From Exobacillus caeni (lineage in GTDB: Bacteria; Bacillota; Bacilli; Bacillales; Guptibacillaceae), in contig NZ_SWLG01000006.1 in the NCBI RefSeq assembly GCF_005747095.1, positions 1-64,000 on the forward strand: a stretch of DNA of 64,000 bases. The letters are read 5' to 3'. Shown piece by piece: positions 45,640 through 54,722 of this stretch (position 1 is the first letter of the stretch; each line of letters opens with the position of its first letter). The translations under genes were made by a program, and so were the position numbers. The notes under the pieces are model-generated. The model was not told the origin of the DNA. It ran no database searches and saw only the letters and a program-made list of their open reading frames with translations.

Positions 45640-46545
45640 GTGCAGGAATATCAACGTGTTGAGATTGACCAATTTATGGGATACCTTAAGATTGAAAAGA
45701 ATTGTTCGCCACATACGATCAATAACTATTCAAAGGACATTGAACATTTTATGACCTTTCTTAAGCAGCAAGCCATTGACTCATTTGCTGCTGTTTCGTA
45801 TGCAGACGTAAGGTTATATCTTACTGAACTGCACGAAAAGGCATATGCAAGAAAAACGGTCGCAAGGAAGGTTTCATGCTTGCGGACGTTTTATCGTTTT
45901 TTGATCAGGGAAGAACAGATAACAGTCAACCCTTTTGCAATGAGCTCTCTTCCTAAAAAAGACCAGCGTCTGCCGCAGTTTTTGTATATGGAAGAGCTTG
46001 AAAAGCTGTTTGATGTACATGATCTTTCTACGCCATTAGGCCAGCGCAACCAGGCCCTGCTTGAATTGCTGTATGCTTCCGGGATAAGGGTCAGTGAATG
46101 CTGTTCACTGGATGTTGATGACATCGATTTTTCCATCGATACGATCTTTGTTATTGGAAAAGGAAGAAAAGTACGTTATGTGCCGATCGGCAGCTTTTCG
46201 CTCGATGCATTGCATAACTATATAAATGATGGAAGAAAGAAGCTTTTGGGCAAGAATGAAGACAACGAGAAAGCTTTATTCTTGAATCATCGAGGAAAAC
46301 GACTAACAGCAAGGGGAGTCAGAGTAATCCTCGATAAGGTTATGAAAGATGCGGCGCTTCATATACATATTAACCCGCATATGCTAAGGCACACGTTTGC
46401 AACACATTTGCTAAATGAAGGGGCCGATTTAAGGGCGGTGCAAGAATTGCTCGGCCATTCCCATCTGTCCTCTACACAGATTTACACGCATGTCACAAAG
46501 GATCGATTAAAGCAAGTATACGATAATCACCATCCAAGAGCTTAG
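45640..46545 (+). CDS. xerC: Tyrosine recombinase XerC (CodV)
   Basis: The 301-residue recombinase acts with XerD at dif to resolve chromosome dimers. The N-terminal SAM-like core-binding domain spans about 1-95; catalytic residues appear as Arg in YASGIRVSE near residue 146, Lys in the beta-hairpin GKGRKVR, HMLRHTFATHLL near 242, His in GHSHLSS near 265 and the nucleophile Tyr in TQIYTHV near 275. GTG at 45640 follows TTTTGAGGTGAT; twelve earlier in-frame codons overlap the promoter and were rejected. Confidence 0.94.
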   Translation: MQEYQRVEIDQFMGYLKIEKNCSPHTINNYSKDIEHFMTFLKQQAIDSFAAVSYADVRLYLTELHEKAYARKTVARKVSCLRTFYRFLIREEQITVNPFAMSSLPKKDQRLPQFLYMEELEKLFDVHDLSTPLGQRNQALLELLYASGIRVSECCSLDVDDIDFSIDTIFVIGKGRKVRYVPIGSFSLDALHNYINDGRKKLLGKNEDNEKALFLNHRGKRLTARGVRVILDKVMKDAALHIHINPHMLRHTFATHLLNEGADLRAVQELLGHSHLSSTQIYTHVTKDRLKQVYDNHHPRA

Positions 46546-46594
46546 CTGCTCTTTCATGCCGGAACGGTAAAACAAGAAAAGGGGGTAAACTGAA

Positions 46595-47143
46595 ATGGAG
46601 CATTCCTTTCATGCCACTACGATATTTGCGATTCACCATAAAGGAGAATGTGCAATGGCCGGCGATGGCCAGGTAACATTTGGAAATGCAGTTGTGATGA
46701 AACATACGGCAAGGAAGGTACGTACATTATATAGAGGTAAAGTCATTGCAGGGTTTGCAGGTTCTGTTGCAGATGCATTTACACTTTTTGAAAAGTTTGA
46801 AGCGAAGCTAGAGGAGTATAACGGGAATTTGCAAAGAGCTGCAGTAGAGCTTGCAAAAGAATGGCGCAGCGATAAAGTGCTTAGAAAGCTGGAAGCGATG
46901 TTGATCGTCATGAATAAAGAACAGCTTCTTCTCGTATCTGGAACAGGAGAGGTTATCGAACCGGACGACGGAATTCTTTCCATAGGTTCAGGTTCAAATT
47001 ATGCCCTTTCAGCTGGAAGAGCTTTGAAAAGATTCAGCAGTGACATGTCGGCTTCTGAAATAGCGAGGTCTTCAATGGAAATCGCTTCAGAAATCTGCGT
47101 CTATACCAATGACAATATTATATTAGAAACATTGTCTGAATAA
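46595..47143 (+). CDS. hslV: ATP-dependent protease proteolytic subunit HslV (ClpQ)
   Basis: The 182-residue peptidase of the HslVU (ClpQY/CodWX) complex has [17 protein letters not shown] and [23 protein letters not shown], typical of the family. The N-terminus reads [14 protein letters not shown]. coli HslV begins at the Thr equivalent to residue 8 or 9, while B. subtilis ClpQ uses Ser2. Glu at position 2 should block Met removal, so the nucleophile is uncertain. Only ATG 46595 fits the AAGGGGGTAA site. Confidence 0.94.
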   Translation: MEHSFHATTIFAIHHKGECAMAGDGQVTFGNAVVMKHTARKVRTLYRGKVIAGFAGSVADAFTLFEKFEAKLEEYNGNLQRAAVELAKEWRSDKVLRKLEAMLIVMNKEQLLLVSGTGEVIEPDDGILSIGSGSNYALSAGRALKRFSSDMSASEIARSSMEIASEICVYTNDNIILETLSE

Positions 47144-47197
47144 GAGCAGACTTTCATGCCTCACCATTCTTTCGAAATTAGAATCGAGGGGGATATT

Positions 47198-48595
47198 ATG
47201 ACAAACGCATTAACGCCACGTCAGATTGTAGAGAAATTAGATCAATATATTGTCGGACAGAATAAGGCAAAAAAAGCGGTCGCGGTTGCGCTTCGTAACA
47301 GATACCGCAGGAGCAAACTAAGTGAAAAGCTAAAGGATGAAATCAGCCCTAAAAATATTTTGATGATCGGACCGACAGGCGTCGGTAAGACTGAAATAGC
47401 CAGAAGGCTAGCGAAGCTCGTAGGTGCTCCGTTTATAAAGCTAGAAGCGACAAAGTTTACAGAAGTCGGTTATGTTGGCCGTGATGTAGAATCGATGGTT
47501 CGCGATCTTGTAGAAACATCGGTAAGGCTTGTAAAAGAAGAAAAAATGGAATCTGTAAAAGAAAAAGCAGAGGAAAACGCCAACAAGCGCCTTGTTGAGT
47601 TAATCGTTCCTTCCAAACAAAAACAGAATTCATATAAAAACCCGTTTGAAATGCTATTTGGCAATCAGAACAACAATGGAGAAGAAAGAACTGCTGAACA
47701 AACGGAAGACCAGAACATTAGCCAGAGGCGGAAACAGGTTGCACACAAACTTGCAATGGGTGAGCTGGAAGACCATATGGTCACCGTTGAAGTAGAAGAA
47801 CAGTCGACATCAATGTTCGATATGTTCCAGGGCTCGGGCATGGAACAAATGGGAATGAACATGCAGGATATGTTAGGCAATCTTGTGCCTAAGAAAAAGA
47901 AAAAGCGGAAACTTCCGGTCTCAGAAGCTAGGAAGGTTTTGACACAGGATGAAGCTTCAAAGTTGATCGATATGGATGAGGTCGGACAGGAAGCTGTTTC
48001 AAGAGCTGAGCAGTCGGGTATCATTTTTATAGATGAGATTGATAAAATCACAGGAAAAGGCCAGCAATCAGCAGATGTTTCAAGAGAAGGCGTGCAAAGG
48101 GACATTCTGCCTATCGTAGAAGGGTCGACTGTGGTGACAAAATATGGCCCCGTGAAGACTGACCATGTGTTGTTCATAGCAGCAGGCGCGTTTCATGTCG
48201 CAAAGCCATCTGACTTGATTCCAGAATTGCAGGGGCGTTTCCCGATTCGTGTTGAGCTGTCCAATCTGGATGTGGATGACTTCGTTCGAATTTTAGTGGA
48301 ACCTGATAATGCTTTGATTAAACAATATCGAGCATTATTGGAAACAGAAGGTATAAATGTTGAATTTTCTGACGAAGCTATTCGTAAGATTGCAACAATT
48401 GCGACAGAAGTGAACGAGGAAACGGATAATATCGGAGCAAGAAGGCTGCATACAATCCTTGAAAGGTTACTTGAGGATCTCTCATTTGAAGCTCCCGACA
48501 TTAACCTGGAAAAGGTCGACATCACACCAGAATATGTAGAGGAAAAACTAGCGTCCATAGCAAGGAACAGAGACCTGAGTCAATATATTCTATAG
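47198..48595 (+). CDS. hslU: ATP-dependent protease ATPase subunit HslU (ClpY)
   Basis: The 465-residue AAA+ unfoldase drives substrates into HslV. Walker [18 protein letters not shown] is near residue 57, the pore loop region follows at GYVGRD near 90, an intermediate I domain with charged insert runs about 110-240, and Walker [13 protein letters not shown] is near 270, with the sensor motif GARRLHTI near 415. ATG at 47198 follows GAGGGGGAT; an earlier in-frame start at 47156 is not conserved. codY follows 19 bases later. Confidence 0.96.
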   Translation: MTNALTPRQIVEKLDQYIVGQNKAKKAVAVALRNRYRRSKLSEKLKDEISPKNILMIGPTGVGKTEIARRLAKLVGAPFIKLEATKFTEVGYVGRDVESMVRDLVETSVRLVKEEKMESVKEKAEENANKRLVELIVPSKQKQNSYKNPFEMLFGNQNNNGEERTAEQTEDQNISQRRKQVAHKLAMGELEDHMVTVEVEEQSTSMFDMFQGSGMEQMGMNMQDMLGNLVPKKKKKRKLPVSEARKVLTQDEASKLIDMDEVGQEAVSRAEQSGIIFIDEIDKITGKGQQSADVSREGVQRDILPIVEGSTVVTKYGPVKTDHVLFIAAGAFHVAKPSDLIPELQGRFPIRVELSNLDVDDFVRILVEPDNALIKQYRALLETEGINVEFSDEAIRKIATIATEVNEETDNIGARRLHTILERLLEDLSFEAPDINLEKVDITPEYVEEKLASIARNRDLSQYIL

Positions 48596-48614
48596 TACAT
48601 AGGAGGCAATAATA

Positions 48615-49391
48615 ATGAACTTATTAGAAAAAACAAGAAAAATTAACGGAATGCTGCAAAAGTCAGAGGGGCCGGTAAACTTTACAGATATGGCCGAAAC
48701 ACTGAGAGATGCAATCAGTGCAAATATTTATGTGGTAAGCCGCCGAGGCAAGCTTCTCGGGATTGCGGTTAATCAGGAAATTGAAAACGAACGTATGAAA
48801 AATATGTTTGCTGAACGCCAGTTCCCTGAGGAGTATACGAAGAACCTATTTAATATTACTGAAACTTCTTCTAACCTTAGCGTTGAAAGTGAATATACAG
48901 CGTTCCCTGTAGAAAACCGCGACCTGTTTGAATCAGGCCTGACTACTATCGTACCAATCGTTGGCGGAGGAGAAAGGCTTGGAACACTTATCCTTTCCCG
49001 TCTAAGCACTAGTTTTTCAGACGATGATCTTATTCTCGCTGAATATGGCGCAACAGTTGTAGGAATGGAAATCCTTCAAGAAAAAGCGGAAGAAATCGAA
49101 GAAGAAGCAAGAAATAAAGCAGTCGTACAAATGGCTATCAGCTCCCTTTCTTACAGTGAACTTGAGGCGATCGAGCATATCTTCGAGGAACTCGAAGGAA
49201 ACGAAGGCTTGCTAGTAGCAAGTAAAATTGCAGACCGTGTAGGAATCACCCGTTCTGTTATCGTTAATGCACTTCGTAAGCTGGAAAGTGCTGGCGTTAT
49301 CGAATCACGCTCCCTTGGAATGAAAGGAACATATATCAAAGTACTAAACGACAAGTTCCTTGTTGAGCTTTCAAAACTTAAAACCCAATAA
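48615..49391 (+). CDS. codY: GTP- and BCAA-sensing transcriptional regulator CodY
   Basis: The 258-residue global regulator represses nutrient-stress genes when GTP and branched-chain amino acids are high. An N-terminal GAF domain (about 1-155) senses isoleucine, leucine and valine, and a C-terminal winged helix-turn-helix ([39 protein letters not shown] compressed here by segment: about 203-242) binds DNA. Ribosome site AGGAGGCAA. The xerC-hslVU-codY order is the classic cod operon. A terminator follows. Confidence 0.96.
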   Translation: MNLLEKTRKINGMLQKSEGPVNFTDMAETLRDAISANIYVVSRRGKLLGIAVNQEIENERMKNMFAERQFPEEYTKNLFNITETSSNLSVESEYTAFPVENRDLFESGLTTIVPIVGGGERLGTLILSRLSTSFSDDDLILAEYGATVVGMEILQEKAEEIEEEARNKAVVQMAISSLSYSELEAIEHIFEELEGNEGLLVASKIADRVGITRSVIVNALRKLESAGVIESRSLGMKGTYIKVLNDKFLVELSKLKTQ

Positions 49392-49402
49392 TAAGTTTGA
49401 AG

Positions 49403-49438
49403 AACCGTTTTATCTTTTGATAAAATGGTTTTTCTTTT
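49403..49438 (+). terminator. Terminator after codY
   Basis: AACCGTTTTATC and GATAAAATGGTT form a 12-base stem (one G-U pair) around TTTT, followed by TTTCTTTT. Confidence 0.88.
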
Positions 49439-49449
49439 GCGTCTCTTTA

Positions 49450-49499
49450 GGTGCCTGGCACCGAAAATGGACAACTGTCCACTGATGGTGCCAGGCACC
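49450..49499. repeat. Palindromic intergenic element GGTGCCTGGCACC ... GGTGCCAGGCACC
   Basis: Two 13-base arms, each itself a palindrome, are exact reverse complements of each other and enclose TGGACA-AC-TGTCCA. The 50-base unit looks like a repetitive extragenic palindrome. The rest of the 339-base codY-rpsB gap holds the codY terminator, the rpsB promoter and its leader. Confidence 0.75.
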
Positions 49500-49589
49500 C
49501 AGTTTTACGTTTCGGCAAGCTCGTTTAAAATGAATGGTTCTGGGATTAATGGAGAGGGCGTTTGGAATAAGTGAATTTTGCCTTTTAAC

Positions 49590-49618
49590 TTGCGACTGGT
49601 TCGGCAATATGGTATAGT
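49590..49618 (+). promoter_or_regulatory. SigA promoter of rpsB
   Basis: TTGCGA (49590-49595) and TATAGT (49613-49618) have a 17-base spacer; it gives a leader of about 105 bases. Confidence 0.82.
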
Positions 49619-49634
49619 TACTTTTGGTGTTAAG

Positions 49635-49715
49635 CACACACGCTTGTTGATTCAAGGATTTGGTGCTGCATTGCAGTTTTCCTTGAAAAGGATGCGAGCG
49701 GAGGAAAAAAACCAT
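49635..49715 (+). promoter_or_regulatory. Structured rpsB leader
   Basis: CAAGGA (49653-49658) pairs with TCCTTG (49680-49685), with an inner CTGC-ATT-GCAG stem. Such a leader fits autoregulation by S2, as reported for other bacteria; assignment is by position and pairing only. Confidence 0.5.
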
Positions 49716-49730
49716 TAGGAGGAAATTATC

Positions 49731-50429
49731 ATGGCAGTTATTTCAATGAAACAGCTTTTAGAAGCTGGGGTACACTTCGGTCATCAAACACGCCGTTGGA
49801 ACCCAAAAATGAAGCCTTACATCTTTACAGAAAGAAACGGCATCTACATTATCGATCTTCAAAAAACCGTTAAAAAAGTAGAAGAGGCGTTCAACTTCGT
49901 ACGTGAAGTAGCACAAGACGGAGGAAAAGTTCTTTTCGTAGGAACTAAAAAACAAGCGCAGGATTCTGTGAAAGAAGAAGCTGAGCGTGCTGGACAATAT
50001 TACATCAACCAGCGCTGGTTAGGCGGAACGCTTACTAACTTCGAAACAATCCGTAAGCGTATCAACCGTTTGAAAGAACTTGAAAAGATGGAAGAAGACG
50101 GAACTTTCGAAGTTCTTCCTAAAAAAGAAGTAATCCTTCTTAAGAAGGAAATGGAACGTCTTGAGAAATTCCTTGGCGGAATCAAAGACATGAACACTCT
50201 TCCTGACGCATTGTTTGTTATCGATCCTCGTAAAGAGCGCATTGCGATTGCGGAAGCTAAAAAGCTAAACATCCCTATCGTAGCGATCGTTGACACCAAC
50301 TGCGACCCTGATGAAGTTGATTATGTTATCCCAGGTAACGATGATGCTATCCGTGCGGTTAAACTTCTAACTGGAAAGATGGCTGACGCTGTTTTAGAAG
50401 TGAATCAAGGCGAAGAAACATCAGCATAA
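49731..50429 (+). CDS. rpsB: 30S ribosomal protein S2
   Basis: The 232-residue protein opens [32 protein letters not shown] and has [15 protein letters not shown] near residue 86, ending [21 protein letters not shown] plus a short tail. It binds late to the 30S subunit near S1 or its substitutes. The acidic C-terminal tail is shorter than in B. subtilis. AGGAGGAAATT site. A strong terminator follows, separating it partly from tsf. Confidence 0.97.
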   Translation: MAVISMKQLLEAGVHFGHQTRRWNPKMKPYIFTERNGIYIIDLQKTVKKVEEAFNFVREVAQDGGKVLFVGTKKQAQDSVKEEAERAGQYYINQRWLGGTLTNFETIRKRINRLKELEKMEEDGTFEVLPKKEVILLKKEMERLEKFLGGIKDMNTLPDALFVIDPRKERIAIAEAKKLNIPIVAIVDTNCDPDEVDYVIPGNDDAIRAVKLLTGKMADAVLEVNQGEETSA

Positions 50430-50440
50430 GAAATGAACCA

Positions 50441-50483
50441 AAAGGGTGATAAAGGGGACAAACCCTTTATTGCCCTTTTTTTA
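50441..50483 (+). terminator. Terminator between rpsB and tsf
   Basis: AAAAGGGTGATAAAGGG pairs over 17 bases with CCCTTTATTGCCCTTTT around a six-base loop; T tract at the end. Probable partial attenuator within the rpsB-tsf operon. Confidence 0.85.
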
Positions 50484-50539
50484 AAGTGAGAACTTTTGGG
50501 TAAAGATACATATATTAGATATTAAGGAGGAATTTTATC

Positions 50540-51421
50540 ATGGCAGTAACAGCACAAATGGTAAAAGAATTACGTGAGAAGACAGGCGCAGGTATGATGG
50601 ACTGCAAGAAAGCACTTCAAGAAAACGATGGTGATATGGAAAAAGCGGTTGACTGGCTTCGTGAAAAAGGGATTGCAAAAGCAGCTAAAAAAGCGGACCG
50701 CATCGCAGCTGAAGGTACAACAAACATCGAAGTGGAAGGCAACAAAGCGGTCATCGTTGAAATTAACTCTGAAACAGACTTCGTAGCGAAAAATGAAGGT
50801 TTTAAAACACTTGTAAACGACGTTTCCAAGCACTTACTTGCAAACAATCCTGAATCTGTTGATGTTGCGCTTGAGCAAAAAATGGACAATGGACAAACTG
50901 TACAGGAGTACTTGAACAATGCGATTGCTAAGATCGGTGAAAAGATTTCTCTTCGCCGCTTTACAGTAGCTGAAAAAACAGATAACGACGTTTTTGGAGC
51001 TTACCTTCACATGGGTGGACGCATCGGTGTTCTAACATTGCTTGAAGGTACTAATGACGATGAACTTGCGAAAGATGTTGCGATGCACGTTGCAGCTGTA
51101 AACCCTCGCTATGTTACACGTGATGCAGTGCCTGCTGAAGAAATTGACCGTGAGCGTGAAGTTTTAAAAACACAGGCTCTTAACGAAGGCAAGCCTGAGA
51201 ATATCGTTGAAAAAATGGTTGAAGGCCGCCTGAACAAATTCTTTGAAGAAATTTCCTTAGTCGATCAGGCATTCATTAAAGATACAGACCAAAAAGTAGG
51301 CAAATATGTAAAATCAAAAGGTGCTTCCGTAAAAGGCTTTATTCGTTATGAAGTAGGAGAAGGCATGGAGAAGCGTGAGGATAACTTTGCAGAGGAAGTT
51401 ATGTCCCAAGTTAAGAAATAA
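50540..51421 (+). CDS. tsf: Translation elongation factor EF-Ts
   Basis: The 293-residue nucleotide exchange factor for EF-Tu has the UBA-like start [21 protein letters not shown] and the key TDFVAKN motif near residue 80 that disrupts the Mg site of EF-Tu. Two dimerisation/core subdomains follow, ending [29 protein letters not shown] site. Length equals B. subtilis. Terminators lie on both sides, so its level can be set independently. Confidence 0.97.
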   Translation: MAVTAQMVKELREKTGAGMMDCKKALQENDGDMEKAVDWLREKGIAKAAKKADRIAAEGTTNIEVEGNKAVIVEINSETDFVAKNEGFKTLVNDVSKHLLANNPESVDVALEQKMDNGQTVQEYLNNAIAKIGEKISLRRFTVAEKTDNDVFGAYLHMGGRIGVLTLLEGTNDDELAKDVAMHVAAVNPRYVTRDAVPAEEIDREREVLKTQALNEGKPENIVEKMVEGRLNKFFEEISLVDQAFIKDTDQKVGKYVKSKGASVKGFIRYEVGEGMEKREDNFAEEVMSQVKK

Positions 51422-51428
51422 TTGAGGT

Positions 51429-51458
51429 AATAGGGAACACGTTGTGTTCCCTATTTTT
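51429..51458 (+). terminator. Terminator between tsf and pyrH
   Basis: ATAGGGAACAC-GTT-GTGTTCCCTAT is a perfect 11-base stem with four more T after it. Confidence 0.9.
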
Positions 51459-51507
51459 CAAGAAAAGAGTAATTTGTCTTAAATCTTTACTTTTCTGGAG
51501 GTAACTA

Positions 51508-52233
51508 ATGAGCGAAGCAAAATATAAGAGAGTCGTTCTAAAGCTTAGCGGTGAAGCACTGGCAGGAGGAGAAGGGTCTGGAATCTCCCCTGTAGTAGTC
51601 CAATCGATTGCAAAGCAAGTAAGGGAAATAGTTGAGTTAGGTGTTGAAGTTGCAGTAGTAGTAGGCGGCGGCAACCTTTGGAGAGGAAAAGTCGGAAGTG
51701 AAATGGGGATGGACCGTGCTACAGCAGACTACATGGGAATGCTTGCTACTGTGATGAATTCATTAGCGCTTCAGGACAGCCTTGAAACAAACGGCGTAGA
51801 AACAAGAGTGCAAACTTCTATCGAAATGCGCCAGGTTGCTGAGCCTTACATTCGCAGAAAGGCAATCCGCCACCTTGAGAAGAAACGTGTGGTGATCTTT
51901 GCAGCAGGAACAGGGAATCCGTATTTTTCAACCGATACTACAGCTGCATTAAGAGCGGCTGAGATTGAGGCCGAAGTGATTTTAATGGCTAAGAACAACG
52001 TCGATGGCGTTTATTCCGCTGACCCCAAAGTGGATTCAACTGCAAAGAAATATCAGACGCTTTCCTATTTGGATGTGTTAAAAGAAGGCTTAGCAGTAAT
52101 GGATTCAACGGCTTCTTCTTTATGTATGGACAACGATATCCCATTAGTAGTATTCTCTATTATGGAAGAAGGAAATATTAAACGAGCTGTGTTAGGCGAA
52201 GAAATTGGAACAGTTGTAAAGGGGAGAAACTAA
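51508..52233 (+). CDS. pyrH: Uridylate kinase
   Basis: The 241-residue amino-acid-kinase-family enzyme phosphorylates UMP; the Bacillus form is activated by GTP and inhibited by [16 protein letters not shown] near residue 10, [11 protein letters not shown] near 50, [16 protein letters not shown] near 72 and [22 protein letters not shown] near 130 are characteristic. CTGGAGGTAAC site. It is followed one base later by frr, a conserved pair. Confidence 0.97.
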   Translation: MSEAKYKRVVLKLSGEALAGGEGSGISPVVVQSIAKQVREIVELGVEVAVVVGGGNLWRGKVGSEMGMDRATADYMGMLATVMNSLALQDSLETNGVETRVQTSIEMRQVAEPYIRRKAIRHLEKKRVVIFAAGTGNPYFSTDTTAALRAAEIEAEVILMAKNNVDGVYSADPKVDSTAKKYQTLSYLDVLKEGLAVMDSTASSLCMDNDIPLVVFSIMEEGNIKRAVLGEEIGTVVKGRN

Positions 52234-52234
52234 T

Positions 52235-52792
52235 ATGTCAAAAGAAGTTATGAACAATGCACAGGACAAAATGGAAAAAGCAATCTCTAGTTTGCGACGC
52301 GAACTTGCAACATTACGTGCAGGCCGTGCTAATCCTTCACTATTAGACAAGGTTCAGGTCGATTATTATGGCGCGATGACACCGATTAATCAGTTAGCTG
52401 GTATTTCGGTTCCAGAAGCAAGAATGCTTTTGATCCAGCCTTATGACAAGTCAGCACTCGGCGATATTGAAAAAGCAATTCAAAAATCAGACCTTGGCCT
52501 TACTCCTTCTAATGACGGGGACGTTATTCGAATCACTATCCCAGCTCTTACAGAAGAACGCCGTAAAGATCTAGTGAAGCTTGTTAAAAAATATGCGGAA
52601 GAAGCAAAAGTTGCGATCAGGAACATTCGCCGCGATTCAAATGATGAATTGAAGAAGATGGAAAAAGACGGAGAAATCACCGAGGATGAGCTTCGCCGTT
52701 CCACGGATGATGTGCAAAAGCTAACTGACAAGTTTGTGTCTGAAGCTGACACGGTTGCTAATAACAAAGAGAAAGAAATCATGGAAGTATAA
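52235..52792 (+). CDS. frr: Ribosome recycling factor
   Basis: The 185-residue tRNA-shaped protein splits post-termination ribosomes with EF-G. It has the long three-helix bundle and the small beta domain; [21 protein letters not shown] near residue 28, [22 protein letters not shown] near 98 and [12 protein letters not shown] near 130 are typical. Ribosome site AGGGGAG overlaps the pyrH end. A strong terminator follows. Confidence 0.97.
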   Translation: MSKEVMNNAQDKMEKAISSLRRELATLRAGRANPSLLDKVQVDYYGAMTPINQLAGISVPEARMLLIQPYDKSALGDIEKAIQKSDLGLTPSNDGDVIRITIPALTEERRKDLVKLVKKYAEEAKVAIRNIRRDSNDELKKMEKDGEITEDELRRSTDDVQKLTDKFVSEADTVANNKEKEIMEV

Positions 52793-52823
52793 TTGATTTA
52801 AAGGTAAAATAGTATAATAAAAG

Positions 52824-52852
52824 AACCCTCTTTTCCCACAGGGGGTTTTTTT
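52824..52852 (+). terminator. Terminator after frr
   Basis: AACCCTC and GGGGGTT pair (one G-U) around a ten-base loop, followed by further T. It isolates uppS from frr. Confidence 0.82.
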
Positions 52853-52933
52853 GTTAAAAACGGTATGACAATGTTCTGTTAGCATTCATGCAGGTGAAAC
52901 CAATTTTTGATAGTTTTTTTGAAAATAAAAGAG

Positions 52934-53009
52934 AAGCACCTGAGGATTGAACAGGCCAAGAATACCGGGATTGTGGGAACAAAACTAATAGAGAAATAGA
53001 TAGGTGCTT
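52934..53009 (+). promoter_or_regulatory. Candidate structured leader upstream of uppS
   Basis: AAGCACCT (52934-52941) and AGGTGCTT (53002-53009) close a 60-base internal segment that ends about 30 bases before uppS, inside a 187-base gap. It resembles the closing stem of a structured RNA, but no known class was recognised and no promoter is clear. Confidence 0.35.
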
Positions 53010-53039
53010 GCTTTTGAAAACCTTATTGGAGGATTTACA

Positions 53040-53810
53040 ATGCTTGGGAAATTCTCAAACTGGATAAAACGGAACGAGATCACTGAAGAAACTGCTGAAA
53101 CAATATTACCGGAAAAGATACCGAACCATGTGGCCATCATTATGGACGGAAATGGGAGATGGGCTAAAAAACGCGGCTTGCCCAGGATCGCAGGGCATCG
53201 TGAAGGCGTTAAAGTAGTAAAGAAAATTGTCCGAAAAGCGAACGGTCTTGGCATTAAGACGTTAACACTGTATGCCTTTTCTACAGAAAATTGGAAAAGG
53301 CCAAAAGATGAGGTTGACTTCTTGATGAAGCTTCCTGAACAATTCTTGATTAACTATTTACCGGAGCTTGTAGAACAAAACGTTCAGGTACAAATAATGG
53401 GGGAAAAAGACCAGCTCCCCGGACATACCTTGAAAGCAGTTTCGGAAGCGGTAGAACAAACAAAAAATAATACTGGCCTTATATTAAATTTTGCTTTGAA
53501 TTATGGAAGCAGGTATGAGATTACCCATGCAGTGAAACAATTGATTAATGACGTACAAGAAGGAAAGATATCGCAGGGAGATATTTCGGAAGAGTCAATT
53601 GCTCACTACTTTCTCAACAACAATATTGCCGATCCGGATTTATTGATCAGGACGAGCGGAGAAATTAGGTTAAGCAACTTTATGCTCTGGCAGCTGGCAT
53701 ATGCTGAACTATGGTTTACCGATGTTTTATGGCCCGATTTTACGGAAGACCATCTTGTACAGGCGATTCTTGAGTATCAGCACAGAGGCAGGCGATATGG
53801 TGGATTGTAA
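53040..53810 (+). CDS. uppS: Undecaprenyl diphosphate synthase (cis-prenyltransferase)
   Basis: The 256-residue enzyme extends farnesyl diphosphate with isopentenyl diphosphate to make the C55 lipid carrier for cell-wall synthesis. HVAIIMDGNGRWAKKRGLPRIAGH near residue 30 has the catalytic Asp, and RTSGEIRLSNFMLWQLAYAELWF near 205 is the conserved C-terminal motif. ATG at 53040 follows TTGGAGGATTT; a start at 53004 lies inside the leader stem and was rejected. Followed by cdsA after 15 bases. Confidence 0.96.
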   Translation: MLGKFSNWIKRNEITEETAETILPEKIPNHVAIIMDGNGRWAKKRGLPRIAGHREGVKVVKKIVRKANGLGIKTLTLYAFSTENWKRPKDEVDFLMKLPEQFLINYLPELVEQNVQVQIMGEKDQLPGHTLKAVSEAVEQTKNNTGLILNFALNYGSRYEITHAVKQLINDVQEGKISQGDISEESIAHYFLNNNIADPDLLIRTSGEIRLSNFMLWQLAYAELWFTDVLWPDFTEDHLVQAILEYQHRGRRYGGL

Positions 53811-53825
53811 TTAGGAGGAAAGTAG

Positions 53826-54623
53826 ATGAAGCAACGAATTATTACTGGTGTGCTTGCAGGAGCCCTTTTTATCATGATGGTGATCCTGGGGGGATTTTGG
53901 TTCTCGCTGCTTGTAACCATTCTTGCGACGATTGGAATGTACGAACTTTTAAAAATGAAACAAATTTCGATCTTTTCGTTGCCGGGATTACTTGGTCTGA
54001 TCGGGACCTGGGTCCTGGTTATTCCAGAAACCTGGATTGAAACAGCAACATCTGGCATCTTTAGTAAGATCGATTTATTGTTTCTTGGTCTCTTGATTTT
54101 ACTAACGATGACTGTTTTGACGAAAAATAGGTATACTTTTGATGAAAGTGCGTTTGTTTTAATGTCTGGCTTATATGTAGGACTTGGATTTTATTATTTG
54201 TCGGCTACGCGGCTGCTTGACAACGGACTTTATCTTATTTTCTTTATTATCTTTTTAATCTGGGCTACAGATTCAGGTGCTTATTTTATTGGAAAAGCAA
54301 TCGGAAAACATAAGCTCTGGCCTCATATCAGTCCTAATAAAACGATTGAGGGAGCCGTCGGAGGAATTGTATCTGCGATTATCGTAGCGGTTATCTTCCA
54401 TATGATTAACCCGATATATGATTCGATGATTCTTGTAACCTTGATCGCTATTTTTACTGCTGTCTTCGGACAAATTGGAGACCTGGTCGAATCTGCTTTC
54501 AAACGGCATTATGGCGTAAAAGACTCCGGCCGTCTTCTTCCAGGCCATGGTGGGATACTCGATCGATTTGACAGTATGATCTTTGTATTTCCGTTGCTGC
54601 ACTTGCTGCATCTTATTTCATAA
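53826..54623 (+). CDS. cdsA: Phosphatidate cytidylyltransferase
   Basis: The 265-residue membrane enzyme makes CDP-diacylglycerol from phosphatidate and CTP. It shows about seven to eight hydrophobic segments and the family signature near residue 140-180 (ATDSGAYFIGKAIGKH, SPNKTIEGAVGG) and SAFKRHYGVKDSGRLLPGHGGILDRFDS near 220-247. AGGAGGAAAGTAG site. It links to plsX/FakA products made upstream. Confidence 0.96.
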   Translation: MKQRIITGVLAGALFIMMVILGGFWFSLLVTILATIGMYELLKMKQISIFSLPGLLGLIGTWVLVIPETWIETATSGIFSKIDLLFLGLLILLTMTVLTKNRYTFDESAFVLMSGLYVGLGFYYLSATRLLDNGLYLIFFIIFLIWATDSGAYFIGKAIGKHKLWPHISPNKTIEGAVGGIVSAIIVAVIFHMINPIYDSMILVTLIAIFTAVFGQIGDLVESAFKRHYGVKDSGRLLPGHGGILDRFDSMIFVFPLLHLLHLIS

Positions 54624-54722
54624 TCCAGTCACCCGCAGTCAGGTTAATCGGCTTATTAAGCCGCCAGAATAGAGAACTTCCTGGAATAGAAGCCGCTTAC
54701 CAGAAATGGAGGAATTGTAGTA

